Of a stretch of 8,386 bases of DNA, positions 1-5,756 are shown one piece after another; within the stretch, counting starts at the first letter, position 1; every line of letters begins with the position of its first letter. Both the position numbers and the translations under genes were made by a program. The stretch is from an uncultured Eubacteriales bacterium (lineage in GTDB: Bacteria; Bacillota; Clostridia; Lachnospirales; Lachnospiraceae): the NCBI GenBank assembly GCA_900313775.1, contig OMSP01000043.1, forward strand, positions 1-8,386. The letters run 5' to 3'. The notes under the pieces were generated by a model. That model had not been told where the DNA came from and ran no database searches. It was given only the letters and a program-made list of their open reading frames with translations.

Positions 1-2
1 CT

Positions 3-368
3 GTATCCGATGACTCTTCCACGCAAACTCAGCAGAACGATCTGACTACCGCAGACGACACCGCACTGGATGCTCCCGATGATAATGTAAAGACAGAGAC
101 CATCTACACCTTCCGCAATAACTATCTGCTCAGAGAGCACTTTGATAAACACGGGAATGAGTTTGACTACTCGAGTGCCGAGGAATATGAGAACGGCGCC
201 TCGGCTGTCATCAATGATCCGGACGCCCTTCACAAGACTGAAAAAGATGACGGCGACGACATCTATTATCTGGAGAGGACCAACGAACTCGTCATCGTCT
301 CGACAGACGGCTATATACGGACCTATTTCCGCCCGGACAGCGGTATCAAATACTATAACAAGCAATAA
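3..368 (+). CDS. C-terminal part of a hypothetical secreted/lipoprotein-like protein (partial, 5' end outside window)
   Basis: The frame is open from the left edge to TAA at 366-368 and gives the last 121 residues. Residues 1-30 are rich in Ser, Thr, Asp and Gln and look like the flexible linker found behind a lipid anchor or signal peptide, which would lie outside the window. Residues 33-121 form a compact domain with HFDKHG (46-51), an EEYE helix (60-63), ALHK (75-78), then strands ending in VIVSTDGYIRTYFRP (97-111). I recall this C-terminal pattern from small Clostridia lipoproteins of unknown function. The His-rich first helix followed by a beta-sheet with Ser/Thr-Arg-Thr and F-x-P resembles the barnase/EndoU/colicin E5/RelE (BECR) nuclease layout, but this is inference from pattern memory. 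The domain boundary and the coding frame are clear; the function is not. The gene is followed at once by a terminator, so it ends its transcript. Confidence 0.75.
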   Translation, partial: VSDDSSTQTQQNDLTTADDTALDAPDDNVKTETIYTFRNNYLLREHFDKHGNEFDYSSAEEYENGASAVINDPDALHKTEKDDGDDIYYLERTNELVIVSTDGYIRTYFRPDSGIKYYNKQ

Positions 369-400
369 AAAACGGCCGCCTTGATCGGCAGCCGTTTTTC
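367..400. terminator. Bidirectional intrinsic terminator between convergent genes
   Basis: Arms 368-380 and 387-399 pair over 13 positions with one C-A mismatch, around a 6-nt loop (381-386). The G+C core is flanked by an A run on the left and a T run on the right, so it gives a U-tailed hairpin on either strand. On the plus strand it starts inside the TAA of the left-edge gene. On the minus strand it lies 43 nt beyond the stop of the EEP-fold gene, so it probably ends both transcripts. Confidence 0.88.
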
Positions 401-443
401 AGTCTTTCGATATATTGACTCTGCCTGCTTTAATCCTTCCTTA

Positions 444-1529
444 CTATTCTGTCAGTTTAAATCTCATCACTACCGGGTTGTGATCCGAATACTGAAATCC
501 CGTATCGATGACCGCACTGTTTACAACTTCGACGTTGGCAGAGCGGATAAACCCGTCTATCGTCACGACAAAATCCCCCTTCTCATAGGGCTTGTCAGAG
601 TTGCGGCAGCTGGCGACCATCGCCGTTTCGTCAAACGGAGCTTCCAGTATGATCTCATCGTCAAACAGTTTCATATTGATCGGTTTGGCCCAGTTGTCAT
701 CCAGCGTAGGTGTGCCGAAGATCTTCGGCGAGTCTCCGAGCAGATCGGCATTGAAATCCCCTCCGGCCACGCAGTAATTACCTGCCTCGTACTCATTTCT
801 CATATCCTCTACTACCATCTTCAGCTGATTCTCTGCAGTCTCCGGATTAGCCGTATAGGCCGAGAAATGAAAATTGTAGAGGACAAACTTCTTGCCGTTC
901 GGCGCGTTTACTCTCACTTTGCTGTAACACCGGTCCAGGTCGAGCACTTTGGAGATCCCGGTCTCGATCGGAAGCTGCCGGCGAATCGCCGAGTTGATCG
1001 GATAGGCGGAGAATGTCATGATACCGGATTTGTTGGCCCCGTGCGGTTTCGTGACCGGATACATCAGATACGGACTGTCGTAATTCTGCGCAAAGATATA
1101 ATCGTAGGATCTGTTGTAAGACAGCGCCGATGTGACCAGTTCCCGCTCGTTGACATGCAGAGACCGCGTACCGCCGATATCCACCTCCTGTACCAGGGCG
1201 AAATCCGGTGTCATATTGCCGACTGCATCCATAGAGCCGGCGATGTTTTCCTCGATCGCTCCCACCGAGCGCGCCCGGCTCTCCTTTCCGCCGTCCATAA
1301 AGAAAGTATAGTCGTCCGAATAAGCTCCGAAACCGATATTGGATGAAGTGATCGTAAGCTCTTTCCCCGCGGGTACCGTCTTTTCCTCCAGCTTGCCGCC
1401 GTGCCGTACCGTCAGCGTCTGATCATCCTCGATGCGGTCAAAACTCAGGAAGACATAAGCGATATAACCTGCCGCCACCACGATGATCACTCCCAGAATG
1501 ATACCGATCCATTTGAGCACTTTTTTCAT
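444..1529 (-). CDS. Membrane-anchored endonuclease/exonuclease/phosphatase (EEP) family protein
   Basis: This 361-residue protein has one N-terminal membrane segment (about residues 5-29, after MKK), followed by an EEP-fold domain placed outside the membrane. The family's metal and catalytic motifs are in order: SSNIGFG with N64, VQEVD with E115, NFHFSAY with N219/H221, GGDFNAD with D258 and N260, TIDGF with D325, and the terminal SDHNPV with D349/H350. The active site is therefore complete. EEP proteins hydrolyse phosphodiester or phosphomonoester bonds in nucleic acids, inositol phosphates or sphingolipids; the sequence does not say which, so DNase versus lipid/phosphate hydrolase stays open. 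Start: ATG at 1527-1529 has an AGGAG (1536-1540) 6 nt upstream. That site lies in the last codons of the muramidase gene, whose TAG is only 3 nt from this ATG, so the two are almost certainly co-transcribed and translationally coupled. It is the last gene before the terminator at 367-400. Confidence 0.9.
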   Translation of the reverse strand: MKKVLKWIGIILGVIIVVAAGYIAYVFLSFDRIEDDQTLTVRHGGKLEEKTVPAGKELTITSSNIGFGAYSDDYTFFMDGGKESRARSVGAIEENIAGSMDAVGNMTPDFALVQEVDIGGTRSLHVNERELVTSALSYNRSYDYIFAQNYDSPYLMYPVTKPHGANKSGIMTFSAYPINSAIRRQLPIETGISKVLDLDRCYSKVRVNAPNGKKFVLYNFHFSAYTANPETAENQLKMVVEDMRNEYEAGNYCVAGGDFNADLLGDSPKIFGTPTLDDNWAKPINMKLFDDEIILEAPFDETAMVASCRNSDKPYEKGDFVVTIDGFIRSANVEVVNSAVIDTGFQYSDHNPVVMRFKLTE

Positions 1530-1532
1530 AAA

Positions 1533-2447
1533 CTACTCCTTTACAAACTCCAGATTCAAGTCAACAGCTCCCTGTACTCCGTCTGTTTTTCCCTTTTCCG
1601 AATACTGCCAGAACCTAAAGGCGTAAGGTGTCTGCGCCGGGATCTCATAATCCGCGTACCAGACCGGATACTCCTGCAGGCGGTCCAGCTCGAACATCTC
1701 GCCCTCCCAGACCATATTGCTGTAGATCATGGGCTCAAAACCCGCCTCGCGGATATGCTCGCAGAAGGCAATCGTATTGTCCGTGAACTGCATACCCGAT
1801 ACGTTGTCTGTGCGCGCCTCATCATCCAGGATCGTCTCCGGGTCAAACACGACCGGAAGCTGGAGTTTCAATCCCCTGAGCTGTTTGATCGTCAGATCAG
1901 CCTCCTCAACGGCCTCCTTTTCATCGACTGCCTGAGAGAACACATAGACCCCTACATCGAGTCCCGCTTTCTGCGCAGCCGTGATATTATCCCGCGCCTT
2001 TTCATCGGCAAAGAGCTGACCTTTCTCGCCGTACGCCCTGTATACGACACGGACAAAGACAAAGTCGTTGCCCGCCGCCTTGACTTTGGCCCAGTCTATA
2101 TCGCCCTGATGTGAGGAGATATCGATCCCTCTGCGCGTGCGGTAGCGCCCGTCACTGTAACTTAAAGTCCCGCCGTCTTCTTTGATCAGGTTGGTCCAGT
2201 CATAATCATGCATGGCCAGATCCGTATCGATCGTTGCATTATGCATCTCACCGTGGGCGTCGACATACTCGAGCACCCAGGCGTCGTCCGTGCCCTCTTT
2301 GGCTCCGTCGTTTACACTTTCCCCGGTCTGAGCTTTTGTATCTGTCTCGTCCCGGCTGTCTGCTTCTTCAGAACCGCATCCTGCCAATACAAAAGCCGCC
2401 ATCAGGATAAGCATGATCACTGTGCATTGTTTCAAAAGCATCTTCAT
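1533..2447 (-). CDS. GH25 family muramidase (lysozyme-like) lipoprotein
   Basis: A 304-residue secreted lipoprotein. Residues 1-24 are a type II signal peptide (MKMLLKQ, hydrophobic core, lipobox LAGC with the lipidated Cys24). Residues 25-56 are an acidic linker, and about 57-100 a short region I do not recognise. The GH25 domain runs from 106 to the end: GIDISSHQG (107-115, D109), PVVFDPET (198-205) with the D202/E204 pair that matches the family's catalytic Asp-x-Glu, YSN (242-244), WYADYE (263-268), WQYSEKG (280-286) and the closing VDLN (295-298). GH25 enzymes cleave the beta-1,4 bond between MurNAc and GlcNAc in peptidoglycan; the lipid anchor would place it at the outer face of the membrane, suiting wall remodelling. 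The EEP gene follows after 3 nt. Odd point: ATG at 2445-2447 has no recognisable Shine-Dalgarno, and an in-frame stop lies 5 codons upstream, so no longer start exists. Confidence 0.92.
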   Translation of the reverse strand: MKMLLKQCTVIMLILMAAFVLAGCGSEEADSRDETDTKAQTGESVNDGAKEGTDDAWVLEYVDAHGEMHNATIDTDLAMHDYDWTNLIKEDGGTLSYSDGRYRTRRGIDISSHQGDIDWAKVKAAGNDFVFVRVVYRAYGEKGQLFADEKARDNITAAQKAGLDVGVYVFSQAVDEKEAVEEADLTIKQLRGLKLQLPVVFDPETILDDEARTDNVSGMQFTDNTIAFCEHIREAGFEPMIYSNMVWEGEMFELDRLQEYPVWYADYEIPAQTPYAFRFWQYSEKGKTDGVQGAVDLNLEFVKE

Positions 2448-2456
2448 GATAAGTAT

Positions 2457-2485
2457 ATTTTAAATACCGGAGGGGAGAAGCGCAA
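2457..2485 (-). promoter_or_regulatory. Possible promoter immediately before the muramidase gene
   Basis: On the minus strand a TTGCGC (2480-2485) is followed after exactly 17 nt by TAAAAT (2457-2462). The -10 box matches 5 of 6 consensus positions; the -35 box matches only its first three. If used, transcription would begin about 3 nt before the ATG at 2447, giving a nearly leaderless mRNA, which would fit the missing Shine-Dalgarno. The A/T-rich stretch could instead be chance, with the real promoter further upstream, so this is a weak call. Confidence 0.35.
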
Positions 2486-2506
2486 TAAAAATGTCTGAAC
2501 TAACTA

Positions 2507-2535
2507 TTGAAAATAGGTACGACCTTGTCTATAAT
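2507..2535 (+). promoter_or_regulatory. Sigma-A type promoter of tRNA-Ala
   Basis: TTGAAA (2507-2512, 5 of 6 matches) and TATAAT (2530-2535, perfect) are separated by 17 nt, the optimal spacing for the housekeeping sigma factor. The predicted transcription start near 2541-2543 is 7-9 nt before the mature tRNA 5' end at 2550, leaving a very short leader for RNase P to remove. Such a strong promoter suits a stable-RNA gene transcribed on its own. Confidence 0.88.
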
Positions 2536-2549
2536 AGAGAAGCTGACGC

Positions 2550-2622
2550 GGGGCGTTAGCTCAGCTGGGAGAGCGCCAGGTTCGCAATCTGGAGGTCGAG
2601 GGTTCGAATCCCTTACGCTCCA
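2550..2622 (+). tRNA. tRNA-Ala (anticodon CGC)
   Basis: The full cloverleaf folds by hand. The acceptor stem is 2550-2556 with 2615-2621, T8/A9 are at 2557-2558, and the D stem is GCTC 2559-2562 with GAGC 2571-2574. The anticodon stem is CCAGG 2576-2580 with TCTGG 2588-2592, and the T stem is GAGGG 2598-2602 with CCCTT 2610-2614 around TTCGAAT. The anticodon loop 2581-2587 places CGC at 2583-2585, reading codon GCG. The third acceptor pair is G2552-U2619, the G3-U70 wobble that is the main alanine identity element, with A73 at 2622, so the assignment is secure. The 3' CCA is not encoded (discriminator A is followed by TAG) and must be added by CCA nucleotidyltransferase. Confidence 0.97.
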
Positions 2623-2624
2623 TA

Positions 2625-2662
2625 GAAAAAACCCTTGAAACACCGGTTTCAAGGGTTTTTTA
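2625..2662. terminator. Bidirectional intrinsic terminator after tRNA-Ala and the beta-propeller gene
   Basis: A perfect inverted repeat pairs 2626-2641 with 2646-2661 around a 4-nt ACCG loop, with A and T runs at its outer ends. On the plus strand it starts 3-4 nt after the tRNA discriminator base. On the minus strand it lies 19 nt beyond the TGA (2681-2683) of the beta-propeller gene and shows a T run there too. It therefore ends both convergent transcripts. Confidence 0.95.
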
Positions 2663-2680
2663 TCAGTATACTCTCCGGTG

Positions 2681-4636
2681 TCACAGTTTGAATCCTGTGA
2701 TCCCGTCATCTTCCGTCACCGCATAGATATAATCACCGATATAGGTACAGCGGGTCACACCCTGTTCTCTGATCTTGTGATCCTCCAGAATTTTTATCCT
2801 GTTATCATCCATGGCAAAGGCCAGTACACCGCCGCCCTTTTCGACTGACTCCGGCGGCATATAGGCATCCGTTTCTTCCGCATCCTCAACGATCGTATAG
2901 TCTTCCCAGTCGCGGTCGATATAGGGGATCGCAAGGTATCCTTCTCCGTCATTTTTCATCAGCGCGTGATGATCATACTGCGCCGTGCTCTCGATACTTC
3001 CAAACTCTCTTTCATCCAGCACTTTCGGCCTGGCCGGATCACTCACGTCAAAGAGCGCCAGCTTAACTCCCTCATCCTCATCCATTCTGCCGGTGATATA
3101 GCCGACTCCGATCAGATGATCCTCGTCAAGCGGCACAAGCAAGCTGGAGAATCCGTCGATCTTGACCTCCCCGTCTATCTGCGGGTCATCCGGATCGGAG
3201 ATGTCCAGGACAAACAGCGGATCTGTGTTTTCATAGGTGATCACATAGGCTTTTTTACCGATAAAGCGCACGGCCTTGATCTCCTCTCCCCGGGCAAATC
3301 CGGTCACTCTCCCCCGGAGATTCAGATCCTCATCCAGAATGAAGAGATTGTTGACATCCTCCCCGTTGCGTTCGGAAGTCGTCGCGATCCTGAAGTCTCC
3401 GTCCTTTTCATCCATCGCAAACTGGCCGTAGACCTCACCGCGCACCTTTCCTGTCGCCGCGAACTCGAGCTTTCCGTCATTTAAGTCGGTCTTCAGTATT
3501 CTCGTGACGACCTTGTTTCCGCTGTAATCCCGGCAGGCCAGATACAAATGTTCCTGATTGCAGTAGATATCATCGGCGACGCCCAGGATCGCCTTGGTCA
3601 CACTCGACATCTTCTTGCCGCTGCGGCAGTCGATTGCGCTGATCACCGCATAGGAAGCGTCCGGGAAATTCGGGAAGGCCGCTATATCCGCGATCTCCAC
3701 CTTGCCATACTCTCCGTCTTTTGTCGCATAGGGGCGAAGCCGACGGTAATCCGCGTTATCACGGCTGACCAGATAGATGATCCCTTTTGTCATGCGGCTG
3801 GACAGTATCGACCCGCTCTGCTCGAAATGTCCTTTCTTTTCAGGTTTGGCTCTGTCTGAAATATCATAGACTGCGACGGCACTCTTGCGTTGACCTTTGT
3901 CAACGATGTATCCCACGCTCACGAGCGTGTTGCCGTCAAGATAGATCGAGTCTATACTGCCGTCCTCATCAAACCGGCTGATCGTGGAGACCTTGGTGGC
4001 TTTTCCGTCTTTCGCCCTGAAAACATCTATCTCCTCATCTCCGTTGACATGGTAGATATACTCTCCGTCGGTCTTGATGATGTCAGCCTCATCCACCCCC
4101 TCGACCTGCTTATAGGTCTCCGCGTGATTGTCCGCGTCTGACACCGTATCATTGGCAACCTGAGCGGTTGCCTCGCTATCAACGGCTTCCTCAACGGTAA
4201 CGGATGCGTCTTTGCGATTACCGCCAATCCATCCCCAACCGTCTGAGTTGGCCTTGTCGATCGCGGTCTTGAGTTCTTTTTCATTCTTAAATGTCTTGAG
4301 ATTCCAGCCCCTCTCAGCTGAAGCACTCCCCCTCGAATCATCATTCTCCGTCGCAGCGGGCACATCCCCGCCCACTGCCTTTCTTGCCGCCGGGATCACG
4401 ATCAGCGCCATTACCAGGCAGGCCGCCAGAGCAGCACCGTAACGCAGCTGGCGCGTCCAGAATGTCTTTTTCGGTTCATGCGCGATCTTCTCCCATACAG
4501 TCTGCTCATCCGGCTTATCTTCTGCAGCGCTCGTCTGTCTGCGGATCAATTGACGCATATGATCTGCTGACAACGATTCGGGCGCTTTCACTCCGTCATG
4601 ATCAAATTCGTTTTTGATATACTCATAATCATTCAT
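2681..4636 (-). CDS. Membrane-anchored beta-propeller domain protein (PF09826 type), probable anti-sigma/sensor
   Basis: A 651-residue protein in three parts. Residues 1-64 are a charged, predicted cytoplasmic segment, about 66-87 are one membrane helix (rich in A, L, V, I), and the rest is extracytoplasmic. After an acidic linker, the family hallmark stands at 176-195 (KQVEGVDEADIIKTDGEYIY), the signature of the secreted C-terminal beta-propeller family distantly related to WD40. Repeating blade motifs follow, such as AVYDISDRAKP, FVLDISDPDDPQ and ALFDVSDPARP. The gene starts 11 nt after the ECF sigma gene, and its AGAGGA ribosome site (4644-4649, 7 nt before ATG) overlaps the sigma stop codon, so the two are translationally coupled. 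By position and topology the short cytoplasmic segment would bind the sigma factor while the propeller senses an outside signal; that is inference. No HxxxCxxC zinc anti-sigma motif is present. Confidence 0.88.
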   Translation of the reverse strand: MNDYEYIKNEFDHDGVKAPESLSADHMRQLIRRQTSAAEDKPDEQTVWEKIAHEPKKTFWTRQLRYGAALAACLVMALIVIPAARKAVGGDVPAATENDDSRGSASAERGWNLKTFKNEKELKTAIDKANSDGWGWIGGNRKDASVTVEEAVDSEATAQVANDTVSDADNHAETYKQVEGVDEADIIKTDGEYIYHVNGDEEIDVFRAKDGKATKVSTISRFDEDGSIDSIYLDGNTLVSVGYIVDKGQRKSAVAVYDISDRAKPEKKGHFEQSGSILSSRMTKGIIYLVSRDNADYRRLRPYATKDGEYGKVEIADIAAFPNFPDASYAVISAIDCRSGKKMSSVTKAILGVADDIYCNQEHLYLACRDYSGNKVVTRILKTDLNDGKLEFAATGKVRGEVYGQFAMDEKDGDFRIATTSERNGEDVNNLFILDEDLNLRGRVTGFARGEEIKAVRFIGKKAYVITYENTDPLFVLDISDPDDPQIDGEVKIDGFSSLLVPLDEDHLIGVGYITGRMDEDEGVKLALFDVSDPARPKVLDEREFGSIESTAQYDHHALMKNDGEGYLAIPYIDRDWEDYTIVEDAEETDAYMPPESVEKGGGVLAFAMDDNRIKILEDHKIREQGVTRCTYIGDYIYAVTEDDGITGFKL

Positions 4637-4647
4637 CGTCTTGTCCT

Positions 4648-5175
4648 CTATGTCAGATGTTTTCTCATCCTGGCCAGACTTCGCGAGAGCTTGGACCGCA
4701 CACTTCCCGGCTGAAGACCTGTCTGTTCAGCGATCTGGGCACTTGTAAGCCCGGCTACAGCCGAGAGCAGTACGATGTCTCTCTCCTCTTCAGTCAGCTG
4801 CGCAAGCGCCTGCCCGAGCGCCAGATTGCGCTCCGCCTGCTCACCTGCGGATTCCGCGACCGGCATTTCCTGCTGCCGGACTGCATCCTTTTTCTCCCTT
4901 TCTTTGATGATCCCGCGAATGCGCCTGTTGCAGCTTGCGGCCAGGATCTTGAAGATCCATCCGCGAAATGCCTCGACTCTTCGCAGACCGCTTAACCCGC
5001 GCCAGGCCTCCAGTACGCAGTCCTGCACTGCATCCTCCGCCTCCTCCCTGCTGCCCAGCTTGTAATAAGCGTAGCGATAGAGATCTTCCCGGCAGTTATC
5101 ATACAGCCGACAAAAAGCGTTTTCGTCCAGTCCCGGGAGGACGATATTCATTTGACCTTTACCTTTCCCGCTCAT
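4648..5175 (-). CDS. ECF-family RNA polymerase sigma factor
   Basis: A 175-residue protein with the two-domain ECF layout. Region 2 spans about 18-88, with the DLYRYAYYKLGSREEAEDAV core helix, the VLEAWRG segment and FRGWIFKILAASCNRRIR, the -10 recognition part. After a Glu/Lys/Gln-rich linker, region 4 spans about 117-173: ALAQLTEEERDIVLL then the helix-turn-helix LTSAQIAEQTGLQPGSVRSKLSRSLARMRKHL for the -35 box. No extra C-terminal domain is present. The product directs RNA polymerase to a small regulon, usually under control of the membrane protein encoded next to it, here the beta-propeller protein. Start: ATG at 5173-5175 has only a weak AAGG 10 nt away. Met9 (5149-5151) has AAAGG 4 nt before it, and residues 2-8 (Ser-Gly-Lys-Gly-Lys-Gly-Gln) come from repeated AAAGGT that may itself be ribosome-binding sequence. 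The shorter 167-residue form is therefore possible. Confidence 0.93.
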   Translation of the reverse strand: MSGKGKGQMNIVLPGLDENAFCRLYDNCREDLYRYAYYKLGSREEAEDAVQDCVLEAWRGLSGLRRVEAFRGWIFKILAASCNRRIRGIIKEREKKDAVRQQEMPVAESAGEQAERNLALGQALAQLTEEERDIVLLSAVAGLTSAQIAEQTGLQPGSVRSKLSRSLARMRKHLT

Positions 5176-5190
5176 CTCTTACTTGCCTTT

Positions 5191-5253
5191 TCTGTGTGAT
5201 CACAAAAGCGCTTTCACAGAATAAGTGTCATTTTCATGCCGAAGTGTTGCATG
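5191..5253. promoter_or_regulatory. Cluster of dyad symmetries upstream of the ECF sigma gene
   Basis: The 90-nt gap between the GtrA stop (5266) and the sigma start (5175) holds two perfect 10-bp palindromes placed end to end: TGTGATCACA (5195-5204) and AAAGCGCTTT (5205-5214). They are flanked by TCTGTG (5191-5196) and its complement CACAGA (5215-5220). Further upstream a CATGC/GCATG pair (5235-5239, 5249-5253) encloses 9 nt. None ends in a convincing U-run, so they look more like protein-binding sites than a terminator. I could not assign a promoter here with confidence. A binding role is inference. Confidence 0.4.
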
Positions 5254-5265
5254 TCTGCTGATCAT

Positions 5266-5745
5266 TTATTCATTTTCAGCAGCACGATCCTCCGCCTCTT
5301 TGCGTTTCGCGCGAGCGTTGGTATCGATCGTCTTTCCGAAAACGATGAATCTGTCATAGAGGAATTCGAGAATGAAATTGCAGGCCATGTTCAAACCTGT
5401 CACGAGGATCCCCGGCCAACCGCGCGTCTCGGCCAGGTAATTACCTGCAATGGTCGATACCGGTGTGAATACCGCATAGAAGGCAGCGACCTTCATCATC
5501 GCGATCGGCACATTGTTGGCAGACTGGAAGGTGTATTGCCGGTTAAGCGTGAAGTTCCAGATGACCGACGCCACAAGGGCGATCAGGTAGCAGGGCCAGT
5601 ACGGCCATGGTGTGAAATGGTCGAGCACGATATACAGGACCGCCTCGATGATACCCGCCGATACCGAGAACATCGCAAACTTGATCGCACGCATGGCCTC
5701 TTTTCTTTTCTCTGATTGGGTTGATCCCGTTTTGTTATCACTCAT
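5266..5745 (-). CDS. GtrA family membrane protein
   Basis: A 159-residue protein with four predicted membrane helices (about 20-41, 50-66, 83-103, 111-130) and charged tails, the standard GtrA size and topology. The family hallmark WNFTLNRQYTF (63-73) follows helix 2 and is echoed by CNFILEFLYDRFIVF (122-136) after helix 4, the internal repeat typical of GtrA. The founding member is tied to moving or presenting undecaprenyl-phosphate-linked sugars during O-antigen and wall-glycan modification, so a role in moving a lipid-linked sugar is likely but the substrate is unknown. ATG at 5743-5745 has an excellent AGGAGG (5753-5758) 7 nt upstream, which overlaps the TAG of the sugar kinase gene 11 nt away, so it is co-translated with the kinase. 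No dedicated glycosyltransferase gene lies beside it in this window, which is unusual for the family. It is the last gene of its unit. Confidence 0.9.
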   Translation of the reverse strand: MSDNKTGSTQSEKRKEAMRAIKFAMFSVSAGIIEAVLYIVLDHFTPWPYWPCYLIALVASVIWNFTLNRQYTFQSANNVPIAMMKVAAFYAVFTPVSTIAGNYLAETRGWPGILVTGLNMACNFILEFLYDRFIVFGKTIDTNARAKRKEAEDRAAENE

Positions 5746-5756
5746 CCTTCTTCCTC

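Noticed and set aside
381..1346. Plus-strand open frame of 321 codons opposite the EEP gene
   Set aside because: It is antisense to a gene with a complete EEP motif set, has no recognisable domain, is Arg/His/Ile-rich as antisense shadows are, and begins inside the terminator hairpin.
1401..2114. Plus-strand open frame of 237 codons opposite the muramidase
   Set aside because: It is antisense to clear GH25 and EEP coding sequence, has no motif and no plausible ribosome site.
2491..2559. Plus-strand 22-codon frame starting MSELTIENRY, with a purine-rich stretch upstream
   Set aside because: The purine-rich site is about 13 nt from the ATG, and the frame runs over the tRNA promoter and stops inside the tRNA, so it would not be on the tRNA transcript from its start.
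2641..2680. CACCGG in the terminator loop region complementary to CCGGTG at 2675-2680, as a possible switching structure
   Set aside because: Six base pairs are expected by chance, and the 16-bp perfect terminator stem would dominate.
2500..2709. Minus-strand 69-codon frame containing DSNPRPPDCEPGALP
   Set aside because: This is the well-known false protein made by translating the antisense of a tRNA gene; it spans tRNA-Ala, its promoter and its terminator.
5235..5253. CATGC/GCATG hairpin as terminator of the GtrA operon
   Set aside because: The stem is only 5 bp with a 9-nt loop and no U-run follows on the minus strand; read-through into the sigma gene cannot be excluded.
5236..5715. Plus-strand 159-codon frame opposite the GtrA gene
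   Set aside because: It is antisense to a protein with the GtrA signature and four membrane helices; it has no recognised motif.
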